Assembly (NCBI GenBank): GCA_020628935.1
Contig: JAHDEG010000004.1
Coordinates: forward strand, 149,893 to 213,892
DNA length: 64,000 nucleotides
From: Flavobacteriales bacterium
Lineage (GTDB): Bacteria > Bacteroidota > Bacteroidia > Flavobacteriales_G > JALEGO01
Direction: 5' to 3'
This document shows positions 1-9,901 of this stretch, piece after piece (the first letter of the stretch is position 1; every line of letters begins with the position of its first letter). The notes beneath the pieces were generated by a model. It saw nothing but the letters and a program-made list of their open reading frames with translations. It was not told the DNA's origin and did not search any database. The translations under genes and the position numbers were made by a program.

Positions 1-1735
1 TTTCCGAAAGCATTCTTCCAACAATTGGGTGGTTCTCGTTAATAATAAGATTGTAAGAATCTGGCAAATTACCAGCTCCCATCATTCCACCTCCACCTAA
101 AGCGCTCATCTCCTTCATTCTTCTCATAAATTCTGGTTGAGTTATAGACGCAGGCTGATCGTTCTCACTCATAGGCTCAAACATGACAGTAAACTGCTCT
201 TTGTTAATCACCTTTTCAATAACTGGCTTTAAGGCTTCTTTTTCCTTGTCAGATAGCTTTGAAGGAATCTCCTCATCCTTGGCAATTAACTTATCAACCG
301 TATCAGCATCAATACGAGTAAATTTAACTTTCTCATTTTTTTGCTCTAATAAACCAATAAAGTGGCTTGAAGTAGGTGTATCAAAAACTACAACATCGTA
401 GTTTCTGTTTTTAGCCGCTTCTATTGCGCTGTAATGCTTAGTCGCATCGTTGGTGTAAAGTATAATTGTGTTACCGTCCTTATCTGTCTGGCTTGCTTTT
501 ATTTTCTCTAAATATTCATCAAATTTAGTGTGCTCACCCTTTGTGTTTTTAACCAATAAAAACTTCAAGGCACGCTCCGCAAATTTTTCGTCTGTAAGCA
601 TTCCATATTCAATAAAAACTTGAATATCTTCCCATTTTTTTTCAAAATCTTCCTTACTATTTTTGTAAAGTTCTTCTAGCTTATCAGCAACTTTCTTAGA
701 AATATGTGACGATATTTTTTTAACGTTAGAATCGCTCTGTAAATAAGATCTTGAAACATTTAACGGAATATCTGGTGAATCAATAACACCATGTAAAAGC
801 GTTAAAAACTCAGGCACAATACCCTCTACAGAATCAGTAACATAAACCTGATTACTATATAATTGAATCTTGTTTTTTTGCAATTCTAACTTACCTTTCA
901 ACTTAGGAAAGTAAAGTACCCCCGTTAAATTAAATGGGTAATCAACATTTAAGTGAATATGAAACAAAGGGTCCTCAAAAGTCATAGGGTATAACTCATT
1001 ATAAAAACTCTTATAATCAGCATCCTCAAGGCTAGATGGAGTTTTAGTCCAAGCCGGGCTTGGGTTATTTATGATATTATCAACCGTTTTCTTTTTGTCC
1101 TTTTCTCCTTCAATAGGCTCTTCCTTCGTTCCAAACTTAATCGGAATTGGTAAAAACTGGCAGTATTTATTTAGTAATTCACGAATTTTTCCATCCTCTA
1201 AAAATGCGTGAGCATCATCAGAAATATGTAAAATAATTTCCGTACCTCTATCAGCCTTTTCAGCCTTTTCCATCTGGTACTCTGGGTTTCCTTCACACAC
1301 CCAACGAACTGCATCAGCATCTTTGTAAGACTTACTTACAACCTCAACTTTATCTGCAACCATAAAAGCCGAATAAAACCCTAAACCAAAATGACCAATA
1401 ATTCCTTGAGCCTGATCTTTGTATTTTTCAACAAATTCTTCAGCACCAGAAAACGCTATTTGAGCAATGTATTTTTCAACCTCCTCACTCGTCATTCCTA
1501 TACCAGAATCTTTAATTGTAATGGTTTTAGCAGGCTTATCAATCATCACTTCAACCTGAAGTGAATCCTCCGAAACCTCTGACTGCCCCAAAGAACCTAA
1601 TGTTTTTATTTTAGAGCAAGCATCAACAGCATTAGACACCAATTCTCTCAAAAATATCTCTTGGTCAGAATAAAGAAACTTTTTTATTATCGGAAATATA
1701 TTTTCCGCCTGTACATTAATTTTACCGTCACTCAT
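1..1735 (-). CDS. htpG: Chaperone protein HtpG (Hsp90 family), C-terminus cut by window edge
   Basis: Reverse-strand translation from ATG at 1735: MSDGKINVQAENIFPIIKKFLYSDQEIFLRELVSNAVDACSKIKTLG...IKDSGIGMTSEEVEKYIAQIAFSGAEEFV...GHFGLGFYSAFMVADKVEV, Hsp90 ATPase motifs. Absent from ORF track because it has no stop in the window. Confidence 0.95.
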   Translation of the reverse strand, partial: MSDGKINVQAENIFPIIKKFLYSDQEIFLRELVSNAVDACSKIKTLGSLGQSEVSEDSLQVEVMIDKPAKTITIKDSGIGMTSEEVEKYIAQIAFSGAEEFVEKYKDQAQGIIGHFGLGFYSAFMVADKVEVVSKSYKDADAVRWVCEGNPEYQMEKAEKADRGTEIILHISDDAHAFLEDGKIRELLNKYCQFLPIPIKFGTKEEPIEGEKDKKKTVDNIINNPSPAWTKTPSSLEDADYKSFYNELYPMTFEDPLFHIHLNVDYPFNLTGVLYFPKLKGKLELQKNKIQLYSNQVYVTDSVEGIVPEFLTLLHGVIDSPDIPLNVSRSYLQSDSNVKKISSHISKKVADKLEELYKNSKEDFEKKWEDIQVFIEYGMLTDEKFAERALKFLLVKNTKGEHTKFDEYLEKIKASQTDKDGNTIILYTNDATKHYSAIEAAKNRNYDVVVFDTPTSSHFIGLLEQKNEKVKFTRIDADTVDKLIAKDEEIPSKLSDKEKEALKPVIEKVINKEQFTVMFEPMSENDQPASITQPEFMRRMKEMSALGGGGMMGAGNLPDSYNLIINENHPIVGRMLSE

Positions 1736-2096
1736 TTTACGTGTTTTTAAACAGGCTATGTCAAAATGTATTCCACTCCTCCTTACATGACATATTAACC
1801 GAAAGAAGCTATTTTTTTGACAGAAACCCTTTAAGCTTAATGTTAAATTGTCAGGTCTAATTATTTTTTTGCTCAGAAGCTACATCCCACTTTTCGGTTT
1901 TAGTTTTGTATTGTCTGGGCAAATTTCACTAAGCAAAAATTGAGCTCACAAAATCGCTAATTTTCACTAAGTAATATTAAACCCCAAACAACACAAAAGA
2001 TAACCCTGCAATTGGGGCTAGAAAACATTTTTTTTAAGGAAAACGTATAACTTTTTTCTATAAATAATCGTATCATAGTATTGCAATAAAAATTAC

Positions 2097-5000
2097 ATGA
2101 AAAGAGTATTACTTCTTCTTTTTATTTCACTAAACATTACACTCACAGCTCAAACGTTCTTTGTGGGTGAAAGCAGTACGTTTTTTATTGGTGATTCTTC
2201 TACTTTGTTTGTAAACGGCAATACATTAGTCAAAGGTAATGCCAGTGAACTCACAAACAATGGTAATTTTTATTCTAACAGCGATGGTTTTGCTCAGGGT
2301 AACGTAAACCTTCAAGAAAGCTCAGTAACAAACGGTAACGGCAAGTACTTTGTAGATGGCGATTGGATAAATAGCGCTACTTTTCAAGCTAATACCTCTA
2401 GGGTTACACTTACTGGATCTAATCAAAGCATCTCCGGAGATTCAATAAGCACATATTATGAATTAAGTCTTGAAGGCACAGGCATTAAAAAACTAGGCAT
2501 TCACTCAAATTCAACTAGTCAATTAATACTAAACGACAGAGAACTTGCAGTAGACTCGTTTCATTTTAATGTGCTAAACAATGATCTCAACGCAATAACC
2601 AGAACTTCCGGTTTCATCTCTGGCTTAGACAGTGGATACATTTCCAGAAACATGACCAACAATACATATTTATTTCCGGTTGGTTCATCAAGTAATACTG
2701 CTCGTTACCGCCCCATAAATATCACAAATAATTCTTCAGCTCAAAACACAATTGGAGTACGGTTTGCTAACCTGGACGCCAGCCTTGAGAACTATAACAG
2801 ATCTTCTAAAGACACATCAATTTGTGCTATAAACCCAGATTATTATCATCAAATAACTAGAGTTTCAGGTAGTAATGCAGTAGATATTGAATTTAATTAC
2901 GATAATGTAAATGATTTCACGCCTCAAACTCTTGCGCATTGGACTCCGTTAAACGTATGGCAAGCCATCTCTCCGGTAAACATAATCACCAATTCATCAC
3001 CCATATTTAGCACATTAGAGAAAATAACATGGAACAATTTCAACTCAATTGCATTTGCATTTGCCACCGAAGGTTTACAAATAAGTAAAACCGGAAATGA
3101 TGTAGTGTGTAACAATGAAAATAACGGATTTGCTACTGCCGAAGTACTAGGCACAACTTCAAACATTAGTTATCAATGGGAAAACGGTAGTACAAACGAT
3201 ACTATTTTCAACCTTAGCCCAGGCACCTATACATTTAGTGTTACAAACGCTGATGGTTGCTCAAGAACAGACTCAATCATAGTTCAAGAACCTGATCCTT
3301 TAGTTTCTAATAGCGAAAACACAAACCTACTTTGTAATGGTGATAATGACGCTTTTGCTACTGTTAATGTTTCAGGCGGAAACCCCAATTATAGCTATTT
3401 ATGGAGTACAGGAAGTAATAATGATTCTATCACCAACATTAGTGCGGGTGATTATTTTATTACAATTACAGATAATAAACTGTGTACCGTTTTTGATACT
3501 GTAACGATAACTTCACCTTCTTCATTAAGCGGATTAGGAAGCTCTCAAAGACCACTTTGTTATGGCGACAGTAATGGAACCGCTACAATTTTAGCTTTTG
3601 GCGGAACACCAAATTACAGCTATTTATGGAACACCCCAACAGGAACTCAAACCACAACAACCGCTACCAATTTACCTGCCGGAACATATAGTGTTGAAAT
3701 AACCGACACTTCAAATTGCACCACAACAGTAAATATAACAGTTACAAACCCAGACTCTTTAGCTGCGGAGCTAAGCGTAAACAATGAAGAAGGATGCGGA
3801 CTAGTTGACGGAGAAGTTAGTGTAAATGCAATAGGCGGTACAGGAGCTCTTAGTTACCAATGGAATGATATTAACACCCAAAACAATAGTACAGCATCTG
3901 CATTAACCGGAGGCACTTACACAGTAACAATTAGTGATATAAACAATTGTGAATTAGTTGATTCCATCCTCCTTCCTGTAAACTACTTAGTTGGTGGACC
4001 AGAAATCACTATTGATAGTTCAGGTACTACCTGCCTCAACAGTACAGACGGATCAGCTTTAATAAACCCTACTACTGGCATACCACCGTATAACTATAAT
4101 TGGGATACATCAACTAACACTACCGATACTTCATTCGCACAAAATTTAGCTATTGGTTCTTATAATGTTACCATAACCGATTCATTAGGCTGCTTTACTG
4201 ACACACTAGTTGTAATTGTTAATGACAGTACTCCGCCAGCAATTTTGCTAACTGCAATATCTCCAACATGCTTTCTCTTTGATGACGGACGAATACTAAG
4301 TGAAGTTAGTGAAGGTGTTAGCCCTTACTCATACAGCTGGAGCAATAACGAAACAAGCAGTAATATAGATTCATTATTACCAGGAATGTACGTAGTAGAA
4401 ATCATAGATAGTGTTGGGTGTAGTTCTATAGGTTCAATAGAGGTAACCGAAACACCTTCAATACAACCTCAAATCACTCAAAATGGTGAACTCTGTTATG
4501 GAGATTCTATTTTATTAACTGCCAATGGCACAGCAAATATTATTGGATATGAGTGGAACACGGGAGACACTATTGAAAGTGTTTACGTTAACCCTCTAAC
4601 CGACTCAACATATAATGTAACTATAACAAACGGAACATGCTCTGAGTCTGTAAACTATTTAGTTGAAGTAAACCCTCTACCAGAAGTAACACTCTCAGGC
4701 GACTCGACTGTATGTATTGGTAATACTGTAGATATTTTTGTAAACAATACAGGCGTAAATTACATTTGGAATACTGGTGACTCATTAACAATGATAACCG
4801 TTAATGCTGAAACAGCATTGGCAAACTATTCAGTTACAGTAACTGATAGTTTAGGCTGTCAAAATAGCAATTCATCAACCCCTTTCGAATTAATTGTTAA
4901 CCCAAAACCTCAAGCTAATTTTACTACTGCTACAAAAGGCTGGTTTGCTGATGAGATTCTTTTCTCAGATTCTAGCAGTTCAGATGTAACCAACTGGAAC

Positions 5001-5411
5001 TGGTCGTTTGGAGACAATAATTCATCAACCCTCCAAAACCCAGTTAACCCTTACGAAAACATAGGTGAATATGAGGTTATTCTTACGGTATCTAACAAAT
5101 TTGGTTGTAAAGATACAGTTGATGGTATTGTTTCCATTAAAGAGGGAATTATTATTCCAAATGTATTTAGCCCTAATAGTGACGGAATTAATGATTTTTT
5201 CACCATTCCATTCATTGGCTTAGAATTTGAATTAGTAATTAGCAATAGATGGGGCCAAGAAGTTTACAGCACATTAAACGATAGAATTGCTTGGGACGGA
5301 ACTACCCTAAGCGGTCAACAAGCTCCGGCAGGAACTTATTATTACATTTTAAAAGCAGTCGCAACAGAAACAGATTATTCTCAAAATGGTTTTTTTACTT
5401 TAGTTAGATGA
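2097..5411 (+). CDS. Secreted SprB-repeat / PKD protein with gliding-motility-type (T9SS type B) C-terminal domain
   Basis: Signal peptide; repeated 'CNGDNDAFATVNVSGGNPNYSYLWSTG...ISAGDYFITITDNKLC' SprB-type units; PKD-like 'ADEILFSDSSSSDVTNWNWSFGD'; C-terminus 'IPNVFSPNSDGINDFFTI...ISNRWGQEVYST...WDGT...APAGTYYYILKA'. Confidence 0.9.
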   Translation: MKRVLLLLFISLNITLTAQTFFVGESSTFFIGDSSTLFVNGNTLVKGNASELTNNGNFYSNSDGFAQGNVNLQESSVTNGNGKYFVDGDWINSATFQANTSRVTLTGSNQSISGDSISTYYELSLEGTGIKKLGIHSNSTSQLILNDRELAVDSFHFNVLNNDLNAITRTSGFISGLDSGYISRNMTNNTYLFPVGSSSNTARYRPINITNNSSAQNTIGVRFANLDASLENYNRSSKDTSICAINPDYYHQITRVSGSNAVDIEFNYDNVNDFTPQTLAHWTPLNVWQAISPVNIITNSSPIFSTLEKITWNNFNSIAFAFATEGLQISKTGNDVVCNNENNGFATAEVLGTTSNISYQWENGSTNDTIFNLSPGTYTFSVTNADGCSRTDSIIVQEPDPLVSNSENTNLLCNGDNDAFATVNVSGGNPNYSYLWSTGSNNDSITNISAGDYFITITDNKLCTVFDTVTITSPSSLSGLGSSQRPLCYGDSNGTATILAFGGTPNYSYLWNTPTGTQTTTTATNLPAGTYSVEITDTSNCTTTVNITVTNPDSLAAELSVNNEEGCGLVDGEVSVNAIGGTGALSYQWNDINTQNNSTASALTGGTYTVTISDINNCELVDSILLPVNYLVGGPEITIDSSGTTCLNSTDGSALINPTTGIPPYNYNWDTSTNTTDTSFAQNLAIGSYNVTITDSLGCFTDTLVVIVNDSTPPAILLTAISPTCFLFDDGRILSEVSEGVSPYSYSWSNNETSSNIDSLLPGMYVVEIIDSVGCSSIGSIEVTETPSIQPQITQNGELCYGDSILLTANGTANIIGYEWNTGDTIESVYVNPLTDSTYNVTITNGTCSESVNYLVEVNPLPEVTLSGDSTVCIGNTVDIFVNNTGVNYIWNTGDSLTMITVNAETALANYSVTVTDSLGCQNSNSSTPFELIVNPKPQANFTTATKGWFADEILFSDSSSSDVTNWNWSFGDNNSSTLQNPVNPYENIGEYEVILTVSNKFGCKDTVDGIVSIKEGIIIPNVFSPNSDGINDFFTIPFIGLEFELVISNRWGQEVYSTLNDRIAWDGTTLSGQQAPAGTYYYILKAVATETDYSQNGFFTLVR

Positions 5412-8146
5412 TTATGAAAAAAGCAATTATTGTACTATTAATTATAGTAGCTAATTATAGTTACGCTCAGAAGAACGTTGGTATCGGAACCGTAACTCCT
5501 GATCCGTCTGCAACATTAGATGTTGTAGGTAATGACAAAGGTGTTCTTTTTCCAAGAATAAGTGACACACTAAACATAAACAGTCCTGCAGCAGGTTTAT
5601 TTATATATCACACTCCAGATAGTACCTATAGGTACTTTGATGGAATAATTTGGAGAAAAATATTTGCAACAAGTGTTGCTGGGATTAACGCAGGAGTAAT
5701 TGATACTGATGTAGATTCTGCTGTTTTAGTAGGTTACTCACTCATAATTTACGAAAACGGAAACACGGCTGTTGTAAACCTTTCGTCAATTGCAGATTCA
5801 GCAGCGAATACTGTTTACAGCAACATTGCAGACACACTACTCAATAACCAAACTTTTATTGATAGTCTTATCTCACAAATGGGAGGACCTGAAGATGATA
5901 TCGACTCAGCCAACTTAGTAGGCTTTAACCTCAGTATTTATGAAGATGGCAGCATAGCACTAGTTAACTTATCTTCTATCGCAGACTCAGCAGTAAATAC
6001 GGTTTACAGTAATATTGTAGATACTCTATTCAATAACCAAGCTTTTTTAGACAGTTTAAGTGCTAATACAGGTGGCGCAGACGATGATTTAGATTCAGCG
6101 AATCTAGTGGGATACAGCATTAACATATATGAAGATGCGAGCATTGCTTCAGTGAATCTATCCCCAATTGCAGACTCAGCAGCAAACACGGTTTACAGTA
6201 ATATTGTAGATACATTATTTAACAATCAAACATTTCTAGACAGCTTAAGCGCAAATACCAGTAGCGGTGGAAATGATGCAGATTGGTTTATTGAAAATTC
6301 CGTTAATACCCCTAATAATATAAGCGACAACATATACACAAATGGTTTTGTAGGAATAGGTAAAATTGATCCAGACGATGCGTTAGACGTGGTAGGAGAT
6401 ATTGACTTACCTGTCAATAACGCTATTCAGTTTGGCAATAATGATTTTATTCACCGAAGAGGCTTTAGTAATGTATTTGCAGGAATTTCTTCAGGAGATA
6501 GTGTGGTTTCAACAAATAACAGTGGGACAACTCTTAATAATAGCGTTGGAATCGGAGCTGGTGCCCTAAGTAAGGTAAATAGCGGAAGTGGTTTAGTAGC
6601 AATTGGAAGCAATGCACTAAGAGACTTTGAAACAGGTTTCAGTAATGTTGCGGTAGGCAATGGTTCACAAAGAGATAATATTGATGGAACTTCTAATGTA
6701 ACAGTCGGTCAATCAACATTAAGGTCAATTACCACAGGAAGTAATAATATTTTTATTGGTAATAGTGCGGGGCAAAATGTAACTAATTCAGAAGATAACG
6801 TTGTGTTGGGGGGGGCTGGGTTTTTATCAGGTAGTGGATCAAAAAACGTTTTTATTGGTAGGTCTAGTGGAGCTCAGTTAGCTGTTCAAAAGGACAGTAA
6901 TGTTTATATTGGTTATTCAAGTGGTAGACAGGCAGAGGGCAGCAGAAATGTTTTTATTGGTTTCCAAGCAGGAGAATTTGAAGGTTTTTCTGACAAACTA
7001 TACATTGAAAATTCAAGCTCACAAACTCCACTTATATATGGTGAGTTTAACAACAACATCGTTAGAATTAACAACAATCTTCAAGTAAGTGATCCATCTA
7101 TTAACGGATACGGCTTCCCAAATATAGACGGAAGTAATGGACAAGTATTGACTACTAACGGCAATGGTGTTGTTACATGGCAAACAGTTACAAGTGGAAG
7201 TTCAGGAACTGACAACCAAAACCTTAGTGTGGGAACAGGAACATCGAGTACATCAATTATTGAAATAGAAGATGGCACCAACATTACACTCCAAGAAGGA
7301 GCTAATATCTCTTTAACCGAATCATCTAATACAATAACTATTGCTGCAACAGTACCAAGTGATTTAAATTTTGCACATGATGATTTAATTGCAACAGGAT
7401 CAAGAATACATGATTTTGAAAATAACGCCCTAACAATAAACGATGCTAGTCGAATAATATTAGAAGCTGGAAATGCGCCATCTAGCTCTGCGAATTCAAG
7501 GCTTTTACTCTCTGGAGTTCAGTCTCTTCCTGTTAGGTTATTTCATCAAAACCCAAGCGACAATAGTGATGTAGCAGAAATTGTTCTTGATTATGACGGC
7601 CCAAGTTCTATCAGCCCTGGTTCGAGTCTTGGCGCAACTATTGCATATCAAACACCTGAATGGAACTCAATTAGCGATGGAGCTATACTGCAAAAATCAG
7701 ATGCTACCTCTAGTGAATATACTCAATATGCATTACCGAATATAGATGGAGCTGCAGGAGAGATACTGATAACTGATGGAGTTGGAAATGTAACCTGGCA
7801 AAGTCCAAATTCAGGGAACTCTGTATCAGAAATATCAATCTGTGAGTTCTTCAGCACCGAAGTTGTAACTGATGGAGGTGGGATGGTAATGTTTGTTGTT
7901 CCTTCCTCAATGAATGGCAAGAGCCTGGAAAAAGTAATTGCCAGAGGTAGCTCAGGCACTGGAACAACTTCAGTGGCAGTGAGAAGAAATGGTAGTATTG
8001 CCGGAACTTTAAGTAATGTAGGTACTGCTTTTCAAGAATCAACATCTTTATTTGGAACTCTTGCAACCGGTGATTTAATAACTGTAACCACCGCATCAAC
8101 AAGTGGCGTTTTAAACGGATTATCTGTTACTATTAATGTTGAGTAA
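5408..8146 (+). CDS. Surface protein with 63-aa tandem repeats and YadA-head/tail-fibre-like GIGxxAL motifs
   Basis: 912 aa; signal peptide; 'NVGIGTVTPDPSATLDVVG' N-terminus; motifs 'NSVGIGAGAL','LVAIGSNAL','NNIFIGNSAG','NVFIGFQAG'; overlaps preceding stop by ATGA (5408-5411). Confidence 0.75.
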   Translation: MIMKKAIIVLLIIVANYSYAQKNVGIGTVTPDPSATLDVVGNDKGVLFPRISDTLNINSPAAGLFIYHTPDSTYRYFDGIIWRKIFATSVAGINAGVIDTDVDSAVLVGYSLIIYENGNTAVVNLSSIADSAANTVYSNIADTLLNNQTFIDSLISQMGGPEDDIDSANLVGFNLSIYEDGSIALVNLSSIADSAVNTVYSNIVDTLFNNQAFLDSLSANTGGADDDLDSANLVGYSINIYEDASIASVNLSPIADSAANTVYSNIVDTLFNNQTFLDSLSANTSSGGNDADWFIENSVNTPNNISDNIYTNGFVGIGKIDPDDALDVVGDIDLPVNNAIQFGNNDFIHRRGFSNVFAGISSGDSVVSTNNSGTTLNNSVGIGAGALSKVNSGSGLVAIGSNALRDFETGFSNVAVGNGSQRDNIDGTSNVTVGQSTLRSITTGSNNIFIGNSAGQNVTNSEDNVVLGGAGFLSGSGSKNVFIGRSSGAQLAVQKDSNVYIGYSSGRQAEGSRNVFIGFQAGEFEGFSDKLYIENSSSQTPLIYGEFNNNIVRINNNLQVSDPSINGYGFPNIDGSNGQVLTTNGNGVVTWQTVTSGSSGTDNQNLSVGTGTSSTSIIEIEDGTNITLQEGANISLTESSNTITIAATVPSDLNFAHDDLIATGSRIHDFENNALTINDASRIILEAGNAPSSSANSRLLLSGVQSLPVRLFHQNPSDNSDVAEIVLDYDGPSSISPGSSLGATIAYQTPEWNSISDGAILQKSDATSSEYTQYALPNIDGAAGEILITDGVGNVTWQSPNSGNSVSEISICEFFSTEVVTDGGGMVMFVVPSSMNGKSLEKVIARGSSGTGTTSVAVRRNGSIAGTLSNVGTAFQESTSLFGTLATGDLITVTTASTSGVLNGLSVTINVE
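5714..6280 (+). repeat. Three in-frame tandem repeats, period exactly 189 bp (63 aa)
   Basis: Units begin at GAT/GAC 5714, 5903 and 6092: DSAxLVGYSxxIYExxxxAxVNLSxIADSAxNTVYSNIxDTLxNNQxFxDSL. Confidence 0.9.
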
Positions 8147-8357
8147 GCATGAAAAAACTCTTTAATTTAATTAATTTTTGTTTCTATTGACAATAGATAA
8201 TTTACAGTATCAAGCCAAACGGCACTCAACTTAATGATGGCAATTCACACTTAAAAACTAGAAAGCCTATTGATTCAACAGGTAGATTTGTTGACGATAA
8301 CATATTAATTTAACTATTGATTTTATAAAATTTTTAACTACTAAAATTGAAATCTAA

Positions 8358-9515
8358 GTGAAAGCATTACTATTAATATCTGTATTTATATTACTCGCGA
8401 GTCCACATTTCTGTCAAGAAATACATACCGCTACATCTAAAAAAATTAAACCAGCAGTTAGTAGTTGCCCGGTTAATATCAATAAATCAACTGTTAATTT
8501 GGGAGCAAGAGCGTATTTACCCGGAGGAACTATATCCCAGAAAGATGCTCTACTAGCTCAACCAAACTCAGAACTCTTGAACTTTAATGGCTTCACATAT
8601 TTTACCGATTGTCAATGTGATTACTTAGAAAATGGAGTTTTAGTTGAGACCTTAAGAGACACTACAGGATCTATATGGGTTTCTAATGGTACAGAACTAC
8701 AAATTACACTAACCAGTGGACTTTTTCTTGATAAAATAAATATTTATTCGTGGAACTCTGGAGTATTAGCTTCATACCTAATTGACTTAAACCCCTCAAC
8801 AACACCCTATCTAACAGGATGTGGAGGAAGCATAGCAGCAAGCGACTTGATTTATGATGGATCAAATGATACAGATTTCGAAAATGGTTACAACAAACTT
8901 CTTGAAAATGCAATTTGTAACTTAAGCATACAAGGAGCAAATTCAATAAATTTTAGGGTCATAGGAAATCGCGTAAGAGTCCACAGCAAGAGATCACATT
9001 TACCAACAAACGGGACTATAGGTTTTGATTATAACAACCACCCTTCAAATTTAGTTGGAAATAATAGTGGTACATCCATATCTGCGACTAATTTTTTAGG
9101 TAGCATTTCAAGTGGAAATAACTGTGTTAACAATAGATTTGCAATAGCTAATTATACTGGAGGATTTGGGAGTAGTAATTTGTTACTGGGGGCCGGTAGA
9201 GCAACTTTCTCAGGATATTACAGTGACTTAATAGAATTCTCTGAATTTTACGAAATAAAACTTAACAATTCACCATTAGAAATCCCCAACTCAAATCCGG
9301 CTACCTCTAACAACGTAACCAAACTAACCTTAAATTCACCGAGCAGCTGTATTAGAGAAGATATTACCTGGCAGCACATGACCAATTCTGGTCAATGGGC
9401 AAATTATGCATTTGGTTTCGACAGGCCATTTATGTATGCGAGTGGTGGTACCTGGAGAGCCAAAGTGAACTGTGGTGGCAGTATTTGCTACACTAATCAA
9501 ATTACTGTGCCATAA
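8358..9515 (+). CDS. Secreted hypothetical protein, Cys-containing, GTG start
   Basis: 385 aa; MKALLLISVFILLASPHFCQE signal peptide; no family recognised. Confidence 0.65.
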   Translation: MKALLLISVFILLASPHFCQEIHTATSKKIKPAVSSCPVNINKSTVNLGARAYLPGGTISQKDALLAQPNSELLNFNGFTYFTDCQCDYLENGVLVETLRDTTGSIWVSNGTELQITLTSGLFLDKINIYSWNSGVLASYLIDLNPSTTPYLTGCGGSIAASDLIYDGSNDTDFENGYNKLLENAICNLSIQGANSINFRVIGNRVRVHSKRSHLPTNGTIGFDYNNHPSNLVGNNSGTSISATNFLGSISSGNNCVNNRFAIANYTGGFGSSNLLLGAGRATFSGYYSDLIEFSEFYEIKLNNSPLEIPNSNPATSNNVTKLTLNSPSSCIREDITWQHMTNSGQWANYAFGFDRPFMYASGGTWRAKVNCGGSICYTNQITVP

Positions 9516-9709
9516 AGCGCAGCTTAGCAAATGAAATGACAGCCAGTGTTATTATAATTACTTTAGCACTTAGTAAATGGTAGCGACTTTAGAAGCTCAC
9601 CAATTTTACTTAGGGATAAATAAATTATAATATTACTGCTAAAATGTAATTGCGTTAAAAGCCCCACCCTTTTAAAGAAAAAATTAAACGAACTTTTGTA
9701 TATTTAGGC

Positions 9710-9901
9710 ATGCAAATATTCTTGATAACATTTGGCATGTTAGCCCTGGCTTTTGCCGGAGTAGCAATAAAGATTTTAGTTAAAAAAAATGGAAAATTTG
9801 CTGGAACATGTGCTAGCAACAACCCTTACCTAAATAAAGATGGTGAGGCTTGTGGCTTATGTGGAGCAGCACCAGACGAAAAATGCAAAAGCGATAATTA
9901 A
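9710..9901 (+). CDS. Small single-TM protein with Cys-containing tail
   Basis: 63 aa, N-terminal TM then GKFAGTCASNNPYLNKDGEACGLCGAAPDEKC; resembles small 'membrane or secreted protein' families of Flavobacteriia. Confidence 0.6.
   Translation: MQIFLITFGMLALAFAGVAIKILVKKNGKFAGTCASNNPYLNKDGEACGLCGAAPDEKCKSDN

Noticed and set aside
183-401. Plus-strand 72-aa ORF
   Set aside because: Antisense to htpG.
2924-8102. Minus-strand 60-83 aa ORFs within the two surface-protein genes
   Set aside because: Fully antisense to well-supported long ORFs, with no recognisable domain.
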